The notes beneath the pieces were generated by a model that was not told the origin of the DNA, searched no databases, and saw only the letters and a program-made list of their open reading frames with translations. Both the position numbers and the translations under genes were made by a program. 60,819 bases of DNA from Acidobacteriota bacterium (GTDB taxonomy: Bacteria > Acidobacteriota > Vicinamibacteria > Fen-336). This document shows positions 24,887 to 35,037 of the stretch, one piece after another. Each line of letters begins with the position of its first letter. Position 1 is the stretch's first letter. Location of the stretch: NCBI GenBank assembly GCA_003223555.1, contig QHVM01000058.1, positions 1 through 60,819 on the forward strand. Reading direction: 5' to 3'.

Positions 24887-26924
24887 CGGCCGCGCGGCCG
24901 GCGAACAGGATCCCGAGGATGCCGATGGGGACCATCTGCAGGACGTGATAGATGAGGCCGAAGGCCAGCGCCTGCTCCTTGGCGACCCCGAAGCCCACGA
25001 GCGCGAGGGTGGCGCCCACCTCGAGCGTGCCGAGGTTGCCGGGGGGAGCGAAGGGGAAGGCGAGGGCGAGGTTCACGGCCAGCAGCACGAGGAAGGCCGC
25101 CGAGAGAGGCAGGTGGAGGCCGACGGCCCTCATGGCGATTGCGGTGACGTTGACCTCGAGGGCCCAGGAGACGAGCGAAGCGCCGAGCGACAGCCCGAGG
25201 GCGCTCGGCCGGTTGGCCGCGGCCAGCCCCTGCCGCGCGCTGGCCAGGAAGGCCCCCACGCCCTTGACCGGCAGCGAGGCCGGGGGCGGGCCGGCGTCGA
25301 GGGGCCACAGCGCGTACACGAGCATCGCGCCCACCGTGAAGAGGGCCAGGGCGAAGGCGGCGCCGGGACGGATCCAGAGGGGGACGTGGGCGACGAAGGG
25401 CAAGAGGGCGAGGCCGAGCAGCAGGCCCGTGGCGTTGACGAGATGGTCGAGCACGATCGAGCTGAAGATGGACGCCGGGGGAAGCCCGGTCCGGCGGCCG
25501 AGGAAGTTCATGCGCGCCAGCTCGCCCGCCCGGGCCGGGACGACCGTCGATACCGCGAAGCCGACCACCAGCGACTTGAAGGCCTGGGCGAGCGTCGCCA
25601 GCGGCGACAGCGGCCGGACGAGGGCCAGCCAGCGCACGGCCTGGAAGCCGACGGCAGCCAGGTTGACCGCGGCGGCGAGCGCGATCCATCCCGGATGGGC
25701 GGCCATCAGCGCGCTGCCGAGGTGCGCCCACCCCATGTCGTGGAAGGTCCACGCCCCGGCGCCCAGCAGGGCCGCGGCGACCCCCGCGCGGAGGACCCGC
25801 ACGCGCCGGCGCCGCTCCACCGCGGCCCGGCTGTCCGCGCGCTCGCCGTCGGGTCCCGCGCCCAGCGAGGCCACCAGCGCCTCCGCGGGCGCTTCCAGCT
25901 CCTCGGCGGGGGAGGAGATGAAGGGCAGGGTCCGGCCTTCGAGAGACGACTCGTAGGCCCGGGAGATGAGCCGGGTGACGTAGACGGCCTCGTCGAGGGG
26001 GGCGGGGTCGAGGTCCTGGCGGCGCACCCGCTCGGTGAACCTCAGGAAGAGGGGCGAGTACCACTCGGAGTGGCTGGAGTTCCGGCTCATCCCGTCCGCG
26101 AAGCGGATCTCCTGAGAGGTGTCGGCGTGGATCCGCACCGACTCGTCGTCGCCCACGAGCTCGCCGCGCTCTCCCACGAAGCGAAACCGGATCTGCCGGC
26201 GGCGGGCGGCCCAGGTCAGCCTCACCTGGGCCAGGCACGCGCCGAAGTCGAGGACGACGAGCGCGGTGTCTTCGACGCGGTAGTTGTGCTGGAGCGTCCG
26301 CACGGTCGCCTGCACCGTCCGGGGATCCCCGAGCACCGAGCGGAGCTGATAGAAGATGTGGGCCCCGTGGTCGACGAGGATCCCGCCCCCGGCGAAGGCG
26401 CGGTCGGTGCGCCAGGCCGGCGACCAGTGGGGGTTTCCCTCGTTGGCCTCGGTGCGGTGGACCTCGTATTCGGCCAGGTAGATCCGCCCGAGGCCGAGGA
26501 GCAGCCGCTTGACCGCCTGCCACTGGGGCGAGAAGTGATACTGGTGGCAGGCCTCGAACACGATGGCGGACCGCCGGACTGCCTCCGAGATGCTCTCCGC
26601 GTCGGGCAGGCCCGGCGCCAGCGGCTTCTCGCAGATCACGTGCACGCCCCGCCGGGCGGCTTCTTCGACCAGGCCGCGATGGCTGAACGGCGGCGTGCAG
26701 ACGTCGCAGAAATCCAGCGCCTCCCGCTCCAGCGCCTCTTCGGCGCGGGCGTAGGCCGCCGCTCCCGGGAAGAAGGCTCGCGCCGCTTCGAGGTTGGACG
26801 GCGACAGGTCGGTCACGGCGACGATGTCCACCGCCTCCCGCAAGACGGGGTCCTCCGCCCACTGCGGGGCATGTCCCCGCAGGGCGATGTTGCCGGCGCC
26901 GAGGAGGGCCCCCCGCAGCCTCAC
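24867..26924 (-). CDS. Fusion: Gfo/Idh/MocA oxidoreductase + flippase-like (LPG-synthase TM/UPF0104) membrane domain
   Basis: The 685-residue protein starts at GTG 26924, overlapping the aminotransferase stop. Residues 1-330 are an NAD(P)-dependent sugar or cyclitol dehydrogenase of the Gfo/Idh type: Rossmann GALLGAGNIALRGHAPQW, the EKP motif (ICEKPLAP, 98-105), CHQYHFSP and GGGILVDHGAHIFY. From about residue 375 to 680 it is a multi-pass domain with the hallmark VVPARAGELARMNFLGR and PPGNLGTLEVGATLALVGFG, as in the MprF flippase part and UPF0104 proteins. The reading frame is continuous across the junction with no internal start resembling a gene boundary. The pairing suggests oxidation of a lipid-linked or lipid-bound head group coupled to transbilayer movement. 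Substrate unknown. Confidence 0.88.
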   Translation of the reverse strand: MRLRGALLGAGNIALRGHAPQWAEDPVLREAVDIVAVTDLSPSNLEAARAFFPGAAAYARAEEALEREALDFCDVCTPPFSHRGLVEEAARRGVHVICEKPLAPGLPDAESISEAVRRSAIVFEACHQYHFSPQWQAVKRLLLGLGRIYLAEYEVHRTEANEGNPHWSPAWRTDRAFAGGGILVDHGAHIFYQLRSVLGDPRTVQATVRTLQHNYRVEDTALVVLDFGACLAQVRLTWAARRRQIRFRFVGERGELVGDDESVRIHADTSQEIRFADGMSRNSSHSEWYSPLFLRFTERVRRQDLDPAPLDEAVYVTRLISRAYESSLEGRTLPFISSPAEELEAPAEALVASLGAGPDGERADSRAAVERRRRVRVLRAGVAAALLGAGAWTFHDMGWAHLGSALMAAHPGWIALAAAVNLAAVGFQAVRWLALVRPLSPLATLAQAFKSLVVGFAVSTVVPARAGELARMNFLGRRTGLPPASIFSSIVLDHLVNATGLLLGLALLPFVAHVPLWIRPGAAFALALFTVGAMLVYALWPLDAGPPPASLPVKGVGAFLASARQGLAAANRPSALGLSLGASLVSWALEVNVTAIAMRAVGLHLPLSAAFLVLLAVNLALAFPFAPPGNLGTLEVGATLALVGFGVAKEQALAFGLIYHVLQMVPIGILGILFAGRAADGPVTA

Positions 26925-28261
26925 CGCCAGCCGCCTTCGCGGGCGACGAGGCCGAGGACCTCGTCGAGGATGCCGAGCGCCGATTCCGCCGTCTCGCGGT
27001 CGATCGAGAGGGCGGGGTTCACGCGGAAGTGCGGGTTGTAGATCATGCTGATGAGCCCGCGCCTCAGGCACTCCTGGAAGATGCGGACGCAGACCTTCTT
27101 GTCGAGCGGCTCCTTGCTCTGGCGGTCCTTCACCAGCTCGACGCGGACGAGCAGCCCCTTGCCGTCCACGTGCCCGATGAGCTCGTGGCGCTCCTGCATC
27201 TCGCGCAGCCGGCCGAGCATCCATTCGCCGACGCGGGCGGCGTTGTCGACGAGATGCTCTTCCTCGATGACGCTCACCGACGCGTAGGCAGCGGCGCCGG
27301 CCAGGGGGTTGCCGCCGTAGCTGGAGCTGGAGCCGGACGGGTTGCCCCACGGCGCGGCCCGGGTGATCACGTCGGTGGAGACGAGGCCGGAGACGGGAAA
27401 GCCCGCGCCGACCCCCTTGCCGATGGTCATCACGTCGGGCCGCACGCCGGAGTGCTCGCAGCCGAACCAGCGCCCCGTCCGGCCGAACCCCGTGATCATC
27501 TCGTCGCTGATGAGCAGGGCCTCGTTCTCGCGGGCGATGTCGCGGATCGCGGGCAGGAACTCCGGCGGGGGGACGATGTTGCCGGCGGTGCCCTGGACCG
27601 GCTCCACGAGGATGGCGGCCAGGGCCCCGGTCGTGGAGCGCTTCACCACCTGACGGGCGAACTGCGCGCACTCGACGCCGCAGGAGGGGTAGGTGAGCTT
27701 CAGCGGACAACGGTAGCAATCAGCGTAGGGGGTGTGATAGGTCCCGGGGAGCGAGGGCCCGAAGCCGACCTTCGTCTCGTCCCCGATGAGGGACAGGGTC
27801 CCCGCCGTCTTTCCGTGGAACCCACCCCAGAAGGACAGGAACTCGTACTTCTTCGTGTACGACTTGGCCAGGCGCATGGCGGCCTCGACCGCCTCCGCTC
27901 CGCTGGAATAGAGCTGGACCTTGCCCAGCCCTTCCGGCGCATGGGCGGCGATCTTCGAGAGCGCGCGCGCCCGGCGCTCGGTGGTGAAGGAGCCGACCGT
28001 CACCTCGTCGATCTGGTCCTTCAGGATCTGGCGATAGCGGGGATGGGAGTGACCCAGGGCGTTGACGCAGATGCCGGCCGCCAGGTCCAGGTAGCGGTTC
28101 CCGTCGAGGTCCTCGACGACCGAGCCCTCGGCCCGCGCCACCGCCAGGCCGGACAGGCTGGCGATCGACTGGATGCCCGGCGCGAGACTGCGGCTCTCCT
28201 CGGCCACCAGGGCGCGGCTCCGGGGCCCCGGCACCTCCGTGACGATTCTCGGTCCTTTCAG
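26921..28261 (-). CDS. Class III PLP-dependent aminotransferase
   Basis: The protein is a fold-type I aminotransferase of the GABA/ornithine group: YLDLAAGICVNALGHSHPRY, SFWGGFHGKTAGTLSLIG, AILVEPVQGTAGNIVPPPEF, the PLP-Asp motif LLISDEMITGFGRTGRWF and the Schiff-base Lys in MTIGKGVGAGFPVSG. Product range for the subgroup is broad (omega-amino acids, amino sugars, cyclitols). The first standard start is GTG 28234, but in-frame sequence KGPRIVTEVPGPRSRALV begins upstream as in family members. CTG 28261 sits there with GAGG six bases before it, so I place the start at CTG. It overlaps the oxidoreductase-flippase gene by 4 bp and heads that operon. Confidence 0.88.
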   Translation of the reverse strand: MKGPRIVTEVPGPRSRALVAEESRSLAPGIQSIASLSGLAVARAEGSVVEDLDGNRYLDLAAGICVNALGHSHPRYRQILKDQIDEVTVGSFTTERRARALSKIAAHAPEGLGKVQLYSSGAEAVEAAMRLAKSYTKKYEFLSFWGGFHGKTAGTLSLIGDETKVGFGPSLPGTYHTPYADCYRCPLKLTYPSCGVECAQFARQVVKRSTTGALAAILVEPVQGTAGNIVPPPEFLPAIRDIARENEALLISDEMITGFGRTGRWFGCEHSGVRPDVMTIGKGVGAGFPVSGLVSTDVITRAAPWGNPSGSSSSYGGNPLAGAAAYASVSVIEEEHLVDNAARVGEWMLGRLREMQERHELIGHVDGKGLLVRVELVKDRQSKEPLDKKVCVRIFQECLRRGLISMIYNPHFRVNPALSIDRETAESALGILDEVLGLVAREGGWR

Positions 28262-28315
28262 CGACGACCTCGCCTTCCCTGCCGCCTCCGTGGGCGGACG
28301 GCTCGACAGACGGGC

Positions 28316-28321
28316 ATTATA
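28316..28321 (-). promoter_or_regulatory. Possible -10 box for the aminotransferase operon
   Basis: TATAAT reads perfectly on the minus strand, about 50 bp upstream of the aminotransferase start, in the divergent gap 28262-28423. No good -35 lies 16-18 bp away, so an activator may be needed. Confidence 0.4.
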
Positions 28322-28423
28322 GGCGAGGTCGCGCCTTCCCCCGCGCGGCCACGACGCGCCTCAGCAAGGACCGGGCATCCACGGCGGGATCACATCCGGG
28401 AGGGTGGGCCCGGCGGGCGGTCG

Positions 28424-29560
28424 CTGCGCATCGCGATCGTCGTTCCCTACGACGTCGACCGCGAGGGCGGCGTCAAGCGCCACGCGGTCCACCTCGCCCG
28501 GACGCTCCGCGGCGGGGGAGACGAGGTGACGCTGGTGGGCCCCTCGAGCGGCGGGCAGCCCGGGCCGGGGGTCCGCGGCTTCGGCGGCGTCGTCAACGTC
28601 CCCGCCAACGGGGCCGCCAACTACCTCGGCCTCTTCACGTCTCCCCTCGCCGTGCGCCGCTTCTTCCGGGCGGCCGCCTTCGATGTGGTCCACGTCCACG
28701 AACCGCTCGTGCCGATGCTGCCTCATTACGCGCTGTGGTTCTCTCCCCGCGCGGCCCACGTCTGTACCTTCCACATGTACACGGAAGACGAGCCGGCCGC
28801 CTGGCGGGCGGTCCGGACGACGCTGGGCCGGCTACTTTTGCCCCGGTTCGAGCGCGGCATCGCCGTCTCTCGTCCCGCCGCCGCTTATGCCGCGGCGACC
28901 TGGCGGGGGCCGCTGTCCGTGATCCCCAACGGCGTACCGACCGGAACGTTCCGGCCGCCGGAGGATGGCGAGGAAGACGGTTCCGGGCGTCCCTTGCGGG
29001 TGCTGTTCGTCGGGAACTGGCGCGACCCGCGCAAGGGTCTGCCCTACCTGCTCGAAGCCCACTCCCGGCTCCGCGCGAAAGGGCTCGCCGTGGAGGTGGA
29101 CGTGGTGGGGGAGGGACCGTCGCCGGTCCCGGAGCAGCCCGGGGTCAGCTTCCATGGCGCGATCGCCTCCGAAGCGGCGCTGGCCGAGCGCTACCGCCAC
29201 TGCGACCTGTTCGTGGCGCCGGCCACGGGCCAGGAATCCTTCGGCATCGTGCTGCTCGAAGCCATGGCCAGCGGCCGGCCGGTCGTGTGCTCCGACATCG
29301 CCGGCTACCGCGAGGTCGCCGACCGCGAAGGCGCCCGCCTCGTGCCGCCGGGCGATGCGGAGGCGCTGGCCGGCGCCATCGCCGCGCTGGCCGGCCAGCC
29401 GGAGCGCCGCCGGCGGATGGGAGCGGCGAACCGCCGGCGCGCCGAGGCCTACGACTGGGCGAGCCTCGTCAGCCGGGTCCGCGATGAGTACGTGGCCGCC
29501 GTCGCTGCGCGCGCGGGAGCGGCGCCCGCCGCGCTGGGCCGCTCGATCGCGGCCGGCTGA
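28424..29560 (+). CDS. GT4 glycosyltransferase, PimA-like
   Basis: The protein resembles phosphatidylinositol mannosyltransferase PimA along its length: LRIAIVVPYDVDREGGVKRH at the start (PimA-type glycine loop), DVVHVHEPLVPMLPHYAL, VIPNGVPTGTF, GNWRDPRKGLPYLLEA and the E-x7-E donor motif GQESFGIVLLEAMASG. PimA glycosylates a phospholipid head group at the inner membrane. No ATG/GTG/TTG occurs near the conserved beginning; CTG 28424 sits exactly where PimA has its initiator methionine, and the frame is open far upstream. It is divergent from the phospholipid operon and its stop overlaps the next gene (TGATG). GT4 substrate cannot be fixed from sequence. Confidence 0.85.
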   Translation: MRIAIVVPYDVDREGGVKRHAVHLARTLRGGGDEVTLVGPSSGGQPGPGVRGFGGVVNVPANGAANYLGLFTSPLAVRRFFRAAAFDVVHVHEPLVPMLPHYALWFSPRAAHVCTFHMYTEDEPAAWRAVRTTLGRLLLPRFERGIAVSRPAAAYAAATWRGPLSVIPNGVPTGTFRPPEDGEEDGSGRPLRVLFVGNWRDPRKGLPYLLEAHSRLRAKGLAVEVDVVGEGPSPVPEQPGVSFHGAIASEAALAERYRHCDLFVAPATGQESFGIVLLEAMASGRPVVCSDIAGYREVADREGARLVPPGDAEALAGAIAALAGQPERRRRMGAANRRRAEAYDWASLVSRVRDEYVAAVAARAGAAPAALGRSIAAG

Positions 29561-30615
29561 TGGAGGCCCGTACGGTCATCGCCGGGCTGGCCCTCTTCCT
29601 GGCCTGCTTCCCCAGGCTCGCCGCCGATGCCTCCCTCGCCGACGGCGAGTCGGGCGTGCTCGTCCGGGACCCGGTCGCGTTCCTGCGCGCCGAGATCGGC
29701 CTCACCGCCACGGAGCTGGGGACCCTCGAGCGCGGCGGGGACGTGGCCAGGGTGATCGACACCGGCGACCGGCGGGAGGTCCTCTCCTTCGCGGTCATGC
29801 GGGTGCGGACGACGCCGGCCCGGGTGCTGGAGCGCCTGCGCGACCTCGAGGGGCGCCGGCAGGCGCCGTGGGTCCTGCAGATCGGCCGCCTCGGTCCGGC
29901 GCCCTCCGCGCCGGACTTCGAGGCGCTGACCCTGGACCAGGGCGACGTCAAGCACCTCGCCAAGTGCCAGGTCAACGACTGTGACATGCGGCTGCCCGCC
30001 GACGCCATCGAGCGCTTCCGCACGCAGGTCGACTGGTCCTCCGCGTACCGGACGGGACGCGCGAACAAGCTCTTCCGGGACATGCTCCAGTCCGGCACGG
30101 CGGCCTACCTGAAGCAGGGCAACCCGGCCCTCTTCGAATACGTCAACAACAACGACCCGGTCCGGATCGCGGACAGCCTCGAGGAGCTGCTCCGCCGGTC
30201 GCGGTTCCTGTACGACGCGGCTCCGGATCTCTTCACCTTCCTGCAGAGGTTCCCGGAAGCGCGGCCCGCCGACGCCGAGGACTTCGTCTACTGGATCAAG
30301 GAGAGGTTCTGGCTGCTGAACGTCCTGAGCGTGAACCACGTCGTCCTCGTCAACCGCGCCACCCCGTCGGGCTGGCTCGTCCTGGCCGTCTCCAAGCAGC
30401 TCTATGCGAACCACTACTACGAGTCGTCGCTGGGAGTGACGGCGTTCGTGGGGGGCAAGGAGTCCGGCTCGTATCTCGTCTTCATCAACCGGACGCGGGC
30501 CGACATCCGCCGCAGTGGCTTCACCTGGCCGGAGCGCACGCTGCTCAAGTACCTCGTGCGGGGCCGGCTCGAGGGACAGCTCAAGTACCTGCGGCCCCAG
30601 CTCGAGTCGCCCTGA
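29560..30615 (+). CDS. Conserved-looking exported protein of unknown function
   Basis: The 351-residue protein has an N-terminal signal peptide (ARTVIAGLALFLACFPRLAA) and no later membrane helix. A Cys pair lies in KCQVNDCDMRLPADAIERF, then VDWSSAYRTGRANKLFRDML and NHVVLVNRATPSGWLVLAVS. I do not recognise a characterised family; the pattern of a periplasmic lipid- or START-like fold is only an impression. ATG 29560 overlaps the glycosyltransferase stop, which ties it to that operon. Confidence 0.75.
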   Translation: MEARTVIAGLALFLACFPRLAADASLADGESGVLVRDPVAFLRAEIGLTATELGTLERGGDVARVIDTGDRREVLSFAVMRVRTTPARVLERLRDLEGRRQAPWVLQIGRLGPAPSAPDFEALTLDQGDVKHLAKCQVNDCDMRLPADAIERFRTQVDWSSAYRTGRANKLFRDMLQSGTAAYLKQGNPALFEYVNNNDPVRIADSLEELLRRSRFLYDAAPDLFTFLQRFPEARPADAEDFVYWIKERFWLLNVLSVNHVVLVNRATPSGWLVLAVSKQLYANHYYESSLGVTAFVGGKESGSYLVFINRTRADIRRSGFTWPERTLLKYLVRGRLEGQLKYLRPQLESP

Positions 30616-30625
30616 GGCGAGGTCC

Positions 30626-31681
<1,056 letters not shown>

Positions 31682-31684
31682 AGC

Positions 31685-32329
31685 ATGTTCCGAGACCGGG
31701 AAGAAGCAGGACGGGCGCTCGGCGAGCACCTCCAGAGGCGGCTGACCGGGGAGTCGGTCGTCCTCGCCATTCCTCGCGGAGGCGTGATCATCGGCGAGTA
31801 CGTGGCGGCCGCGCTCGGCGCGCCCCTTGACGTGATCGTGCCGCGCAAGCTGGGCGCGCCCGGCAACCCCGAGCTGGCGGTCGGGGCGCTGGCCGTCGCC
31901 GACGGCGAGGAGATCGCCCTGGTGGACGACCGCACCGTGATCGCGCTCGGCGTCCCCTCCTCGTACCTGCAGGCCGAGATCGAGCGCCAGCGGCGCGAGA
32001 TCGAGCGGCGGGAGGCGGCCTACCGCGAGGGCCGCACGCCGGCGAAGCTCGAGGGCCGGGTGGCGGTGCTCGTCGACGACGGCATCGCCACCGGGCTCAC
32101 CGCGCGCGCCGCCGCGCGGGCGGTCTCGCGGCACTCGCCGCGGGAGGTCGTGGTGGCGGTGCCGGTGGCTCCTCCGGAGACCGTGCGGGAGTTCGCGGCC
32201 GAGGGGCTTCGACTCGAGACGCTGGAGACCCCTTCGCCGTTCGGCGCCGTCGGCCGCTTCTACCTCGACTTCCGCCAGGTCGAGGACGACGAAGTGAAAG
32301 CCGTCCTCCGCCGCCACGGCAACGGCTAA
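31685..32329 (+). CDS. Phosphoribosyltransferase-domain protein
   Basis: The 214-residue protein has the type I PRTase fold: VLAIPRGGVIIGEYVAAALG, LDVIVPRKLGAPGNPELAVG and the PRPP loop VAVLVDDGIATGLTARAAAR. This subfamily occurs alone or with hydrolases near dienelactone-hydrolase-like or stress genes; the acceptor is not known. It ends the operon that begins with the PimA-like gene, followed by CGCAGAG and MITE-like repeats. Confidence 0.85.
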   Translation: MFRDREEAGRALGEHLQRRLTGESVVLAIPRGGVIIGEYVAAALGAPLDVIVPRKLGAPGNPELAVGALAVADGEEIALVDDRTVIALGVPSSYLQAEIERQRREIERREAAYREGRTPAKLEGRVAVLVDDGIATGLTARAAARAVSRHSPREVVVAVPVAPPETVREFAAEGLRLETLETPSPFGAVGRFYLDFRQVEDDEVKAVLRRHGNG

Positions 32330-32345
32330 CCCACAACTGCTTTCG

Positions 32346-32391
32346 AACGCAGAGGCCGCAGAGAACGCGCAGAGGCCGCAGAGAGCGAGCG
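32346..32391. repeat. CGCAGAG-type repeat, copy 4
   Basis: Four units: AACGCAGAGGCCGCAGAGAA followed by CGCGCAGAGGCCGCAGAGAG. They start 16 bp after the phosphoribosyltransferase stop. Confidence 0.8.
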
Positions 32392-32410
32392 GACGGAATG
32401 GACAACGGAT

Positions 32411-32522
32411 GGCGCGCGCGTCTCGCGGAGCGCGCGCCTCGTTGATGGACCCGATATCGACCGCGACTTCCGGGAAGTCGCGGTCGATCAGGACGGAGCG
32501 CGCGAAGCGGTGACCGCGCGCC
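32411..32522. repeat. MITE-like palindromic repeat, copy A, with an extra 33-bp hairpin
   Basis: It shares CGGAGCGCGCG, CTCGTTGATGGACCCGAT and CAGGACGGAGCGCGCG with copies at 40666-40742 and 49612-49685. Between GACCCGAT and CAGGACGG it carries a perfect inverted repeat, ATCGACCGCGACTTCC at 32456-32471 and its complement at 32473-32488. Without that insert the element would be 79 bp, like the others. It lies directly upstream of leuS. Confidence 0.8.
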
Positions 32523-32570
32523 TCACAACGGGGCAACAAGGCTCGTGTGCTAACATTTCCGGTTCAGGTC

Positions 32571-35037
32571 ATGGCGGACTACGACTTCGAGGGCATCGAG
32601 ACGCGCTGGCAGCGGCGCTGGGCCGAGGCGGCGGCCTTCGAGGCCGCCGAGGACCCCCGGCGGCCCAAATACTACTGCCTCGAGATGCTCCCCTATCCCT
32701 CGGGGGACATCCACGTAGGCCACGTCCGCAACTATTGCATCACCGACGTCGTCGCCCGCTTCAAGCGGATGCGCGGCTTCAACGTCATGCATCCCATCGG
32801 CTGGGACGCGCTGGGCCTGCCGGCCGAGAACGCCGCCATCCAGCGGGGAGTCCATCCGGAGAAGTGGACCCGCCAGAACATCGCGGGCATGAAGCGCCAG
32901 CTCCAGCGCCTCGGCTTCAGCTATCCCTGGAGCCGCGAGATCGCCACCTGCGACCCCGAGTACTACCGCTGGAACCAGTGGTTCTTCCTCCGCATGCTCG
33001 AGCGCGGCATCGCCTACCGCAAGAAGGCGGCCGTCAACTGGTGTCCCTCGTGCCAGACCGTCCTCGCCAACGAGCAGGCGGAAGGGGGGGAGTGCTGGCG
33101 CTGTCACAGCAAGGTGGAGGAGCGCGAGCTGGACCAGTGGTTCCTCCGCATCACCGCCTACCAGGACCAGCTCGTCGACGACATGGAGGAGCTGGCGGCC
33201 TGGCCGGAGCGCGTCCTCGCCCAGCAGCGGAACTGGGTCGGCCGCTCTCCGGGGGCCGAGGTGGACTTCCCGGTGGACAGCGCCCCTCCGCTTCGCGTCT
33301 TCACGACCCGCATCGACACGATCTACGGGGCCACTTTCATGGTCGTGGCCCCCGAGCACCCGCGGGTGGACGCGCTCGTGACGGGTTCGCCCAACGAGGC
33401 CGAGACCCGGAAGGCCGTGGAGCGGCTCCGCGGCCAGGACCGGCGGGCGCGGCAGGCCGGCCAGGTCGAGAAGGAAGGCGTGTTCACCGGCCGCTACGCC
33501 ACGAACCCGTTCAGCCAGGAGCGGATCCCCATCTGGGTCGGCAACTTCGTCCTCATGGGTTACGGCACGGGCGCGATCATGGCCGTGCCGGCCCACGACC
33601 AGCGCGACTTCGAGTTCGCCCGCCAGTACGGCCTGCCCGTCCGCGTCGTGATCCAGCCGGAGGGCCTGGCCCTCGACGGCGCCACGATGGCCGCGGCCTA
33701 CGAGGGCCCGGGCCGCACCGTGGCGAGCGGGCCCTTCAGCGGGCTGGGATCGCAGGACGCCATCCAGAAGATGACCGCGCACGCCCAGGCGAAGGGGTTC
33801 GGCCGGCCCACCGTCACGTATCGTCTCAAGGACTGGCTCATCAGCCGCCAGCGCTACTGGGGCACGCCGATCCCGGTCGTCTACTGCGAGAAGGACGGTG
33901 TCGTCGGCGTGGCGGAGAAGGACCTCCCGGTGCTCCTGCCTCCGGATGCGCCCTTCACCGGCGAGGGGGGGAACCCCCTGGAGAAGGTGCCGGCGTTCGT
34001 GAACGCCCGCTGCCCGCGCTGTGGCGGACCGGCCCGGCGCGAGACCGACACGATGGACACGTTCGTGGACTCGTCCTGGTATTTCTACCGGTATCTCTCG
34101 CCGCACGACGCGGAGCGCCCCTTCGACCCGGCCGCGGTGCGCTATTGGTTCCCCATCGAGCTCTACGTGGGCGGGATCGAGCACGCCATCCTGCACCTCG
34201 TCTACTCTCGCTTCTGGACGAAGATGATGCGCGACCTCGGCCTGGTCGGCTTCGACGAGCCGGTGACCCGCCTCTTCCCGCAGGGGATGGTCCACAAGGA
34301 CGGCGAGGTGATGTCCAAGTCGAAGGGAAACACCGTGGCGCCCGACGACGTGGTGCGCGAGTACGGGGCCGATACGCTGCGTCTCTACGTCCTCTCGGTC
34401 GCCCCTCCCGAGCTGCACATGGAATGGAGCACGGAGAACATCGCCGGCTCCCATCGTCTCGTGCAGCGGGTGTGGCGCTTCGTGGACCGCCACGCCGAGG
34501 GGCTGGCCCGCGAGCCGCGCGCGCCCGTCCCGGGGGCGCTGCCGGAGGCCGCGCGCAGCCTTCGCCGCAAGGTCCATCGGACGATTCTCAAGGTCACCGA
34601 AGACGTCGACGAGCGCATCCACCTGAACACCGCGGTGGCCGCCTTCCACGAGCTGGCCAACGAGATGGGCCGCCTGGAGGCGGACGTGGCGGCCGGCGCG
34701 GGACGGCCGGTCTGGCGCGAAGCCGTCGAGACGCTCGTCCTCCTGATGAGCCCCTTCACGCCCCACGTCTGCGAGGAGATGTGGCAGCGGCTCGGGCACG
34801 CGGACAGCCTCGTCCATCATCCGTGGCCCGTGGCCGACGCGGAAGCGGCCCGCGAGGACGCCGTCGAGCTGGGGGTCCAGGTGAACGGCAAGGTGCGGGG
34901 CCACATCGTCGTCCCCCGCGAGGCGCCGGAGGCCGACATCCGCCGGCTCGCCGAAGGTGCGGGAGCACCTGGATGGGAAGCAGGTATTGAAGGTGGTCGT
35001 GGTGCCGGGGCGCCTGGTGAGCCTGGTGGTCAGATGA
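32571..35037 (+). CDS. leuS: Leucyl-tRNA synthetase, frameshifted near the C-terminus
   Basis: LeuS charges tRNA-Leu. From ATG 32571 the protein shows the HIGH-type motif (PYPSGDIHVGHVRNY, residues 41-55), a zinc-ribbon (CPSCQTVLANEQAEGGECWRC), the CP1 editing domain with TRIDTIYGATFMVVAPEHPR and the KMSKS loop VMSKSKGNTVAPDDV near residue 580. At about 34960 the frame breaks after DIRRLAE; the true end, KVREHLDGKQVLKVVVVPGR then LVSLVVR, is in another frame and stops at TGA 35035-35037, overlapping lptE's ATG. About 11 bp seem missing. As an essential gene it is probably intact in the organism. The unbroken frame otherwise runs falsely into lptE. Confidence 0.93.

Noticed and set aside
24867-27719. 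A 950-residue version of the oxidoreductase-flippase protein
   Set aside because: The first 265 codons are antisense-frame noise inside the aminotransferase gene; the true start is GTG 26924, overlapping the aminotransferase stop.
27029-29560. An 843-residue version of the PimA-like glycosyltransferase
   Set aside because: The upstream part lies opposite the aminotransferase gene and shows no domain; homology starts at about 28424.
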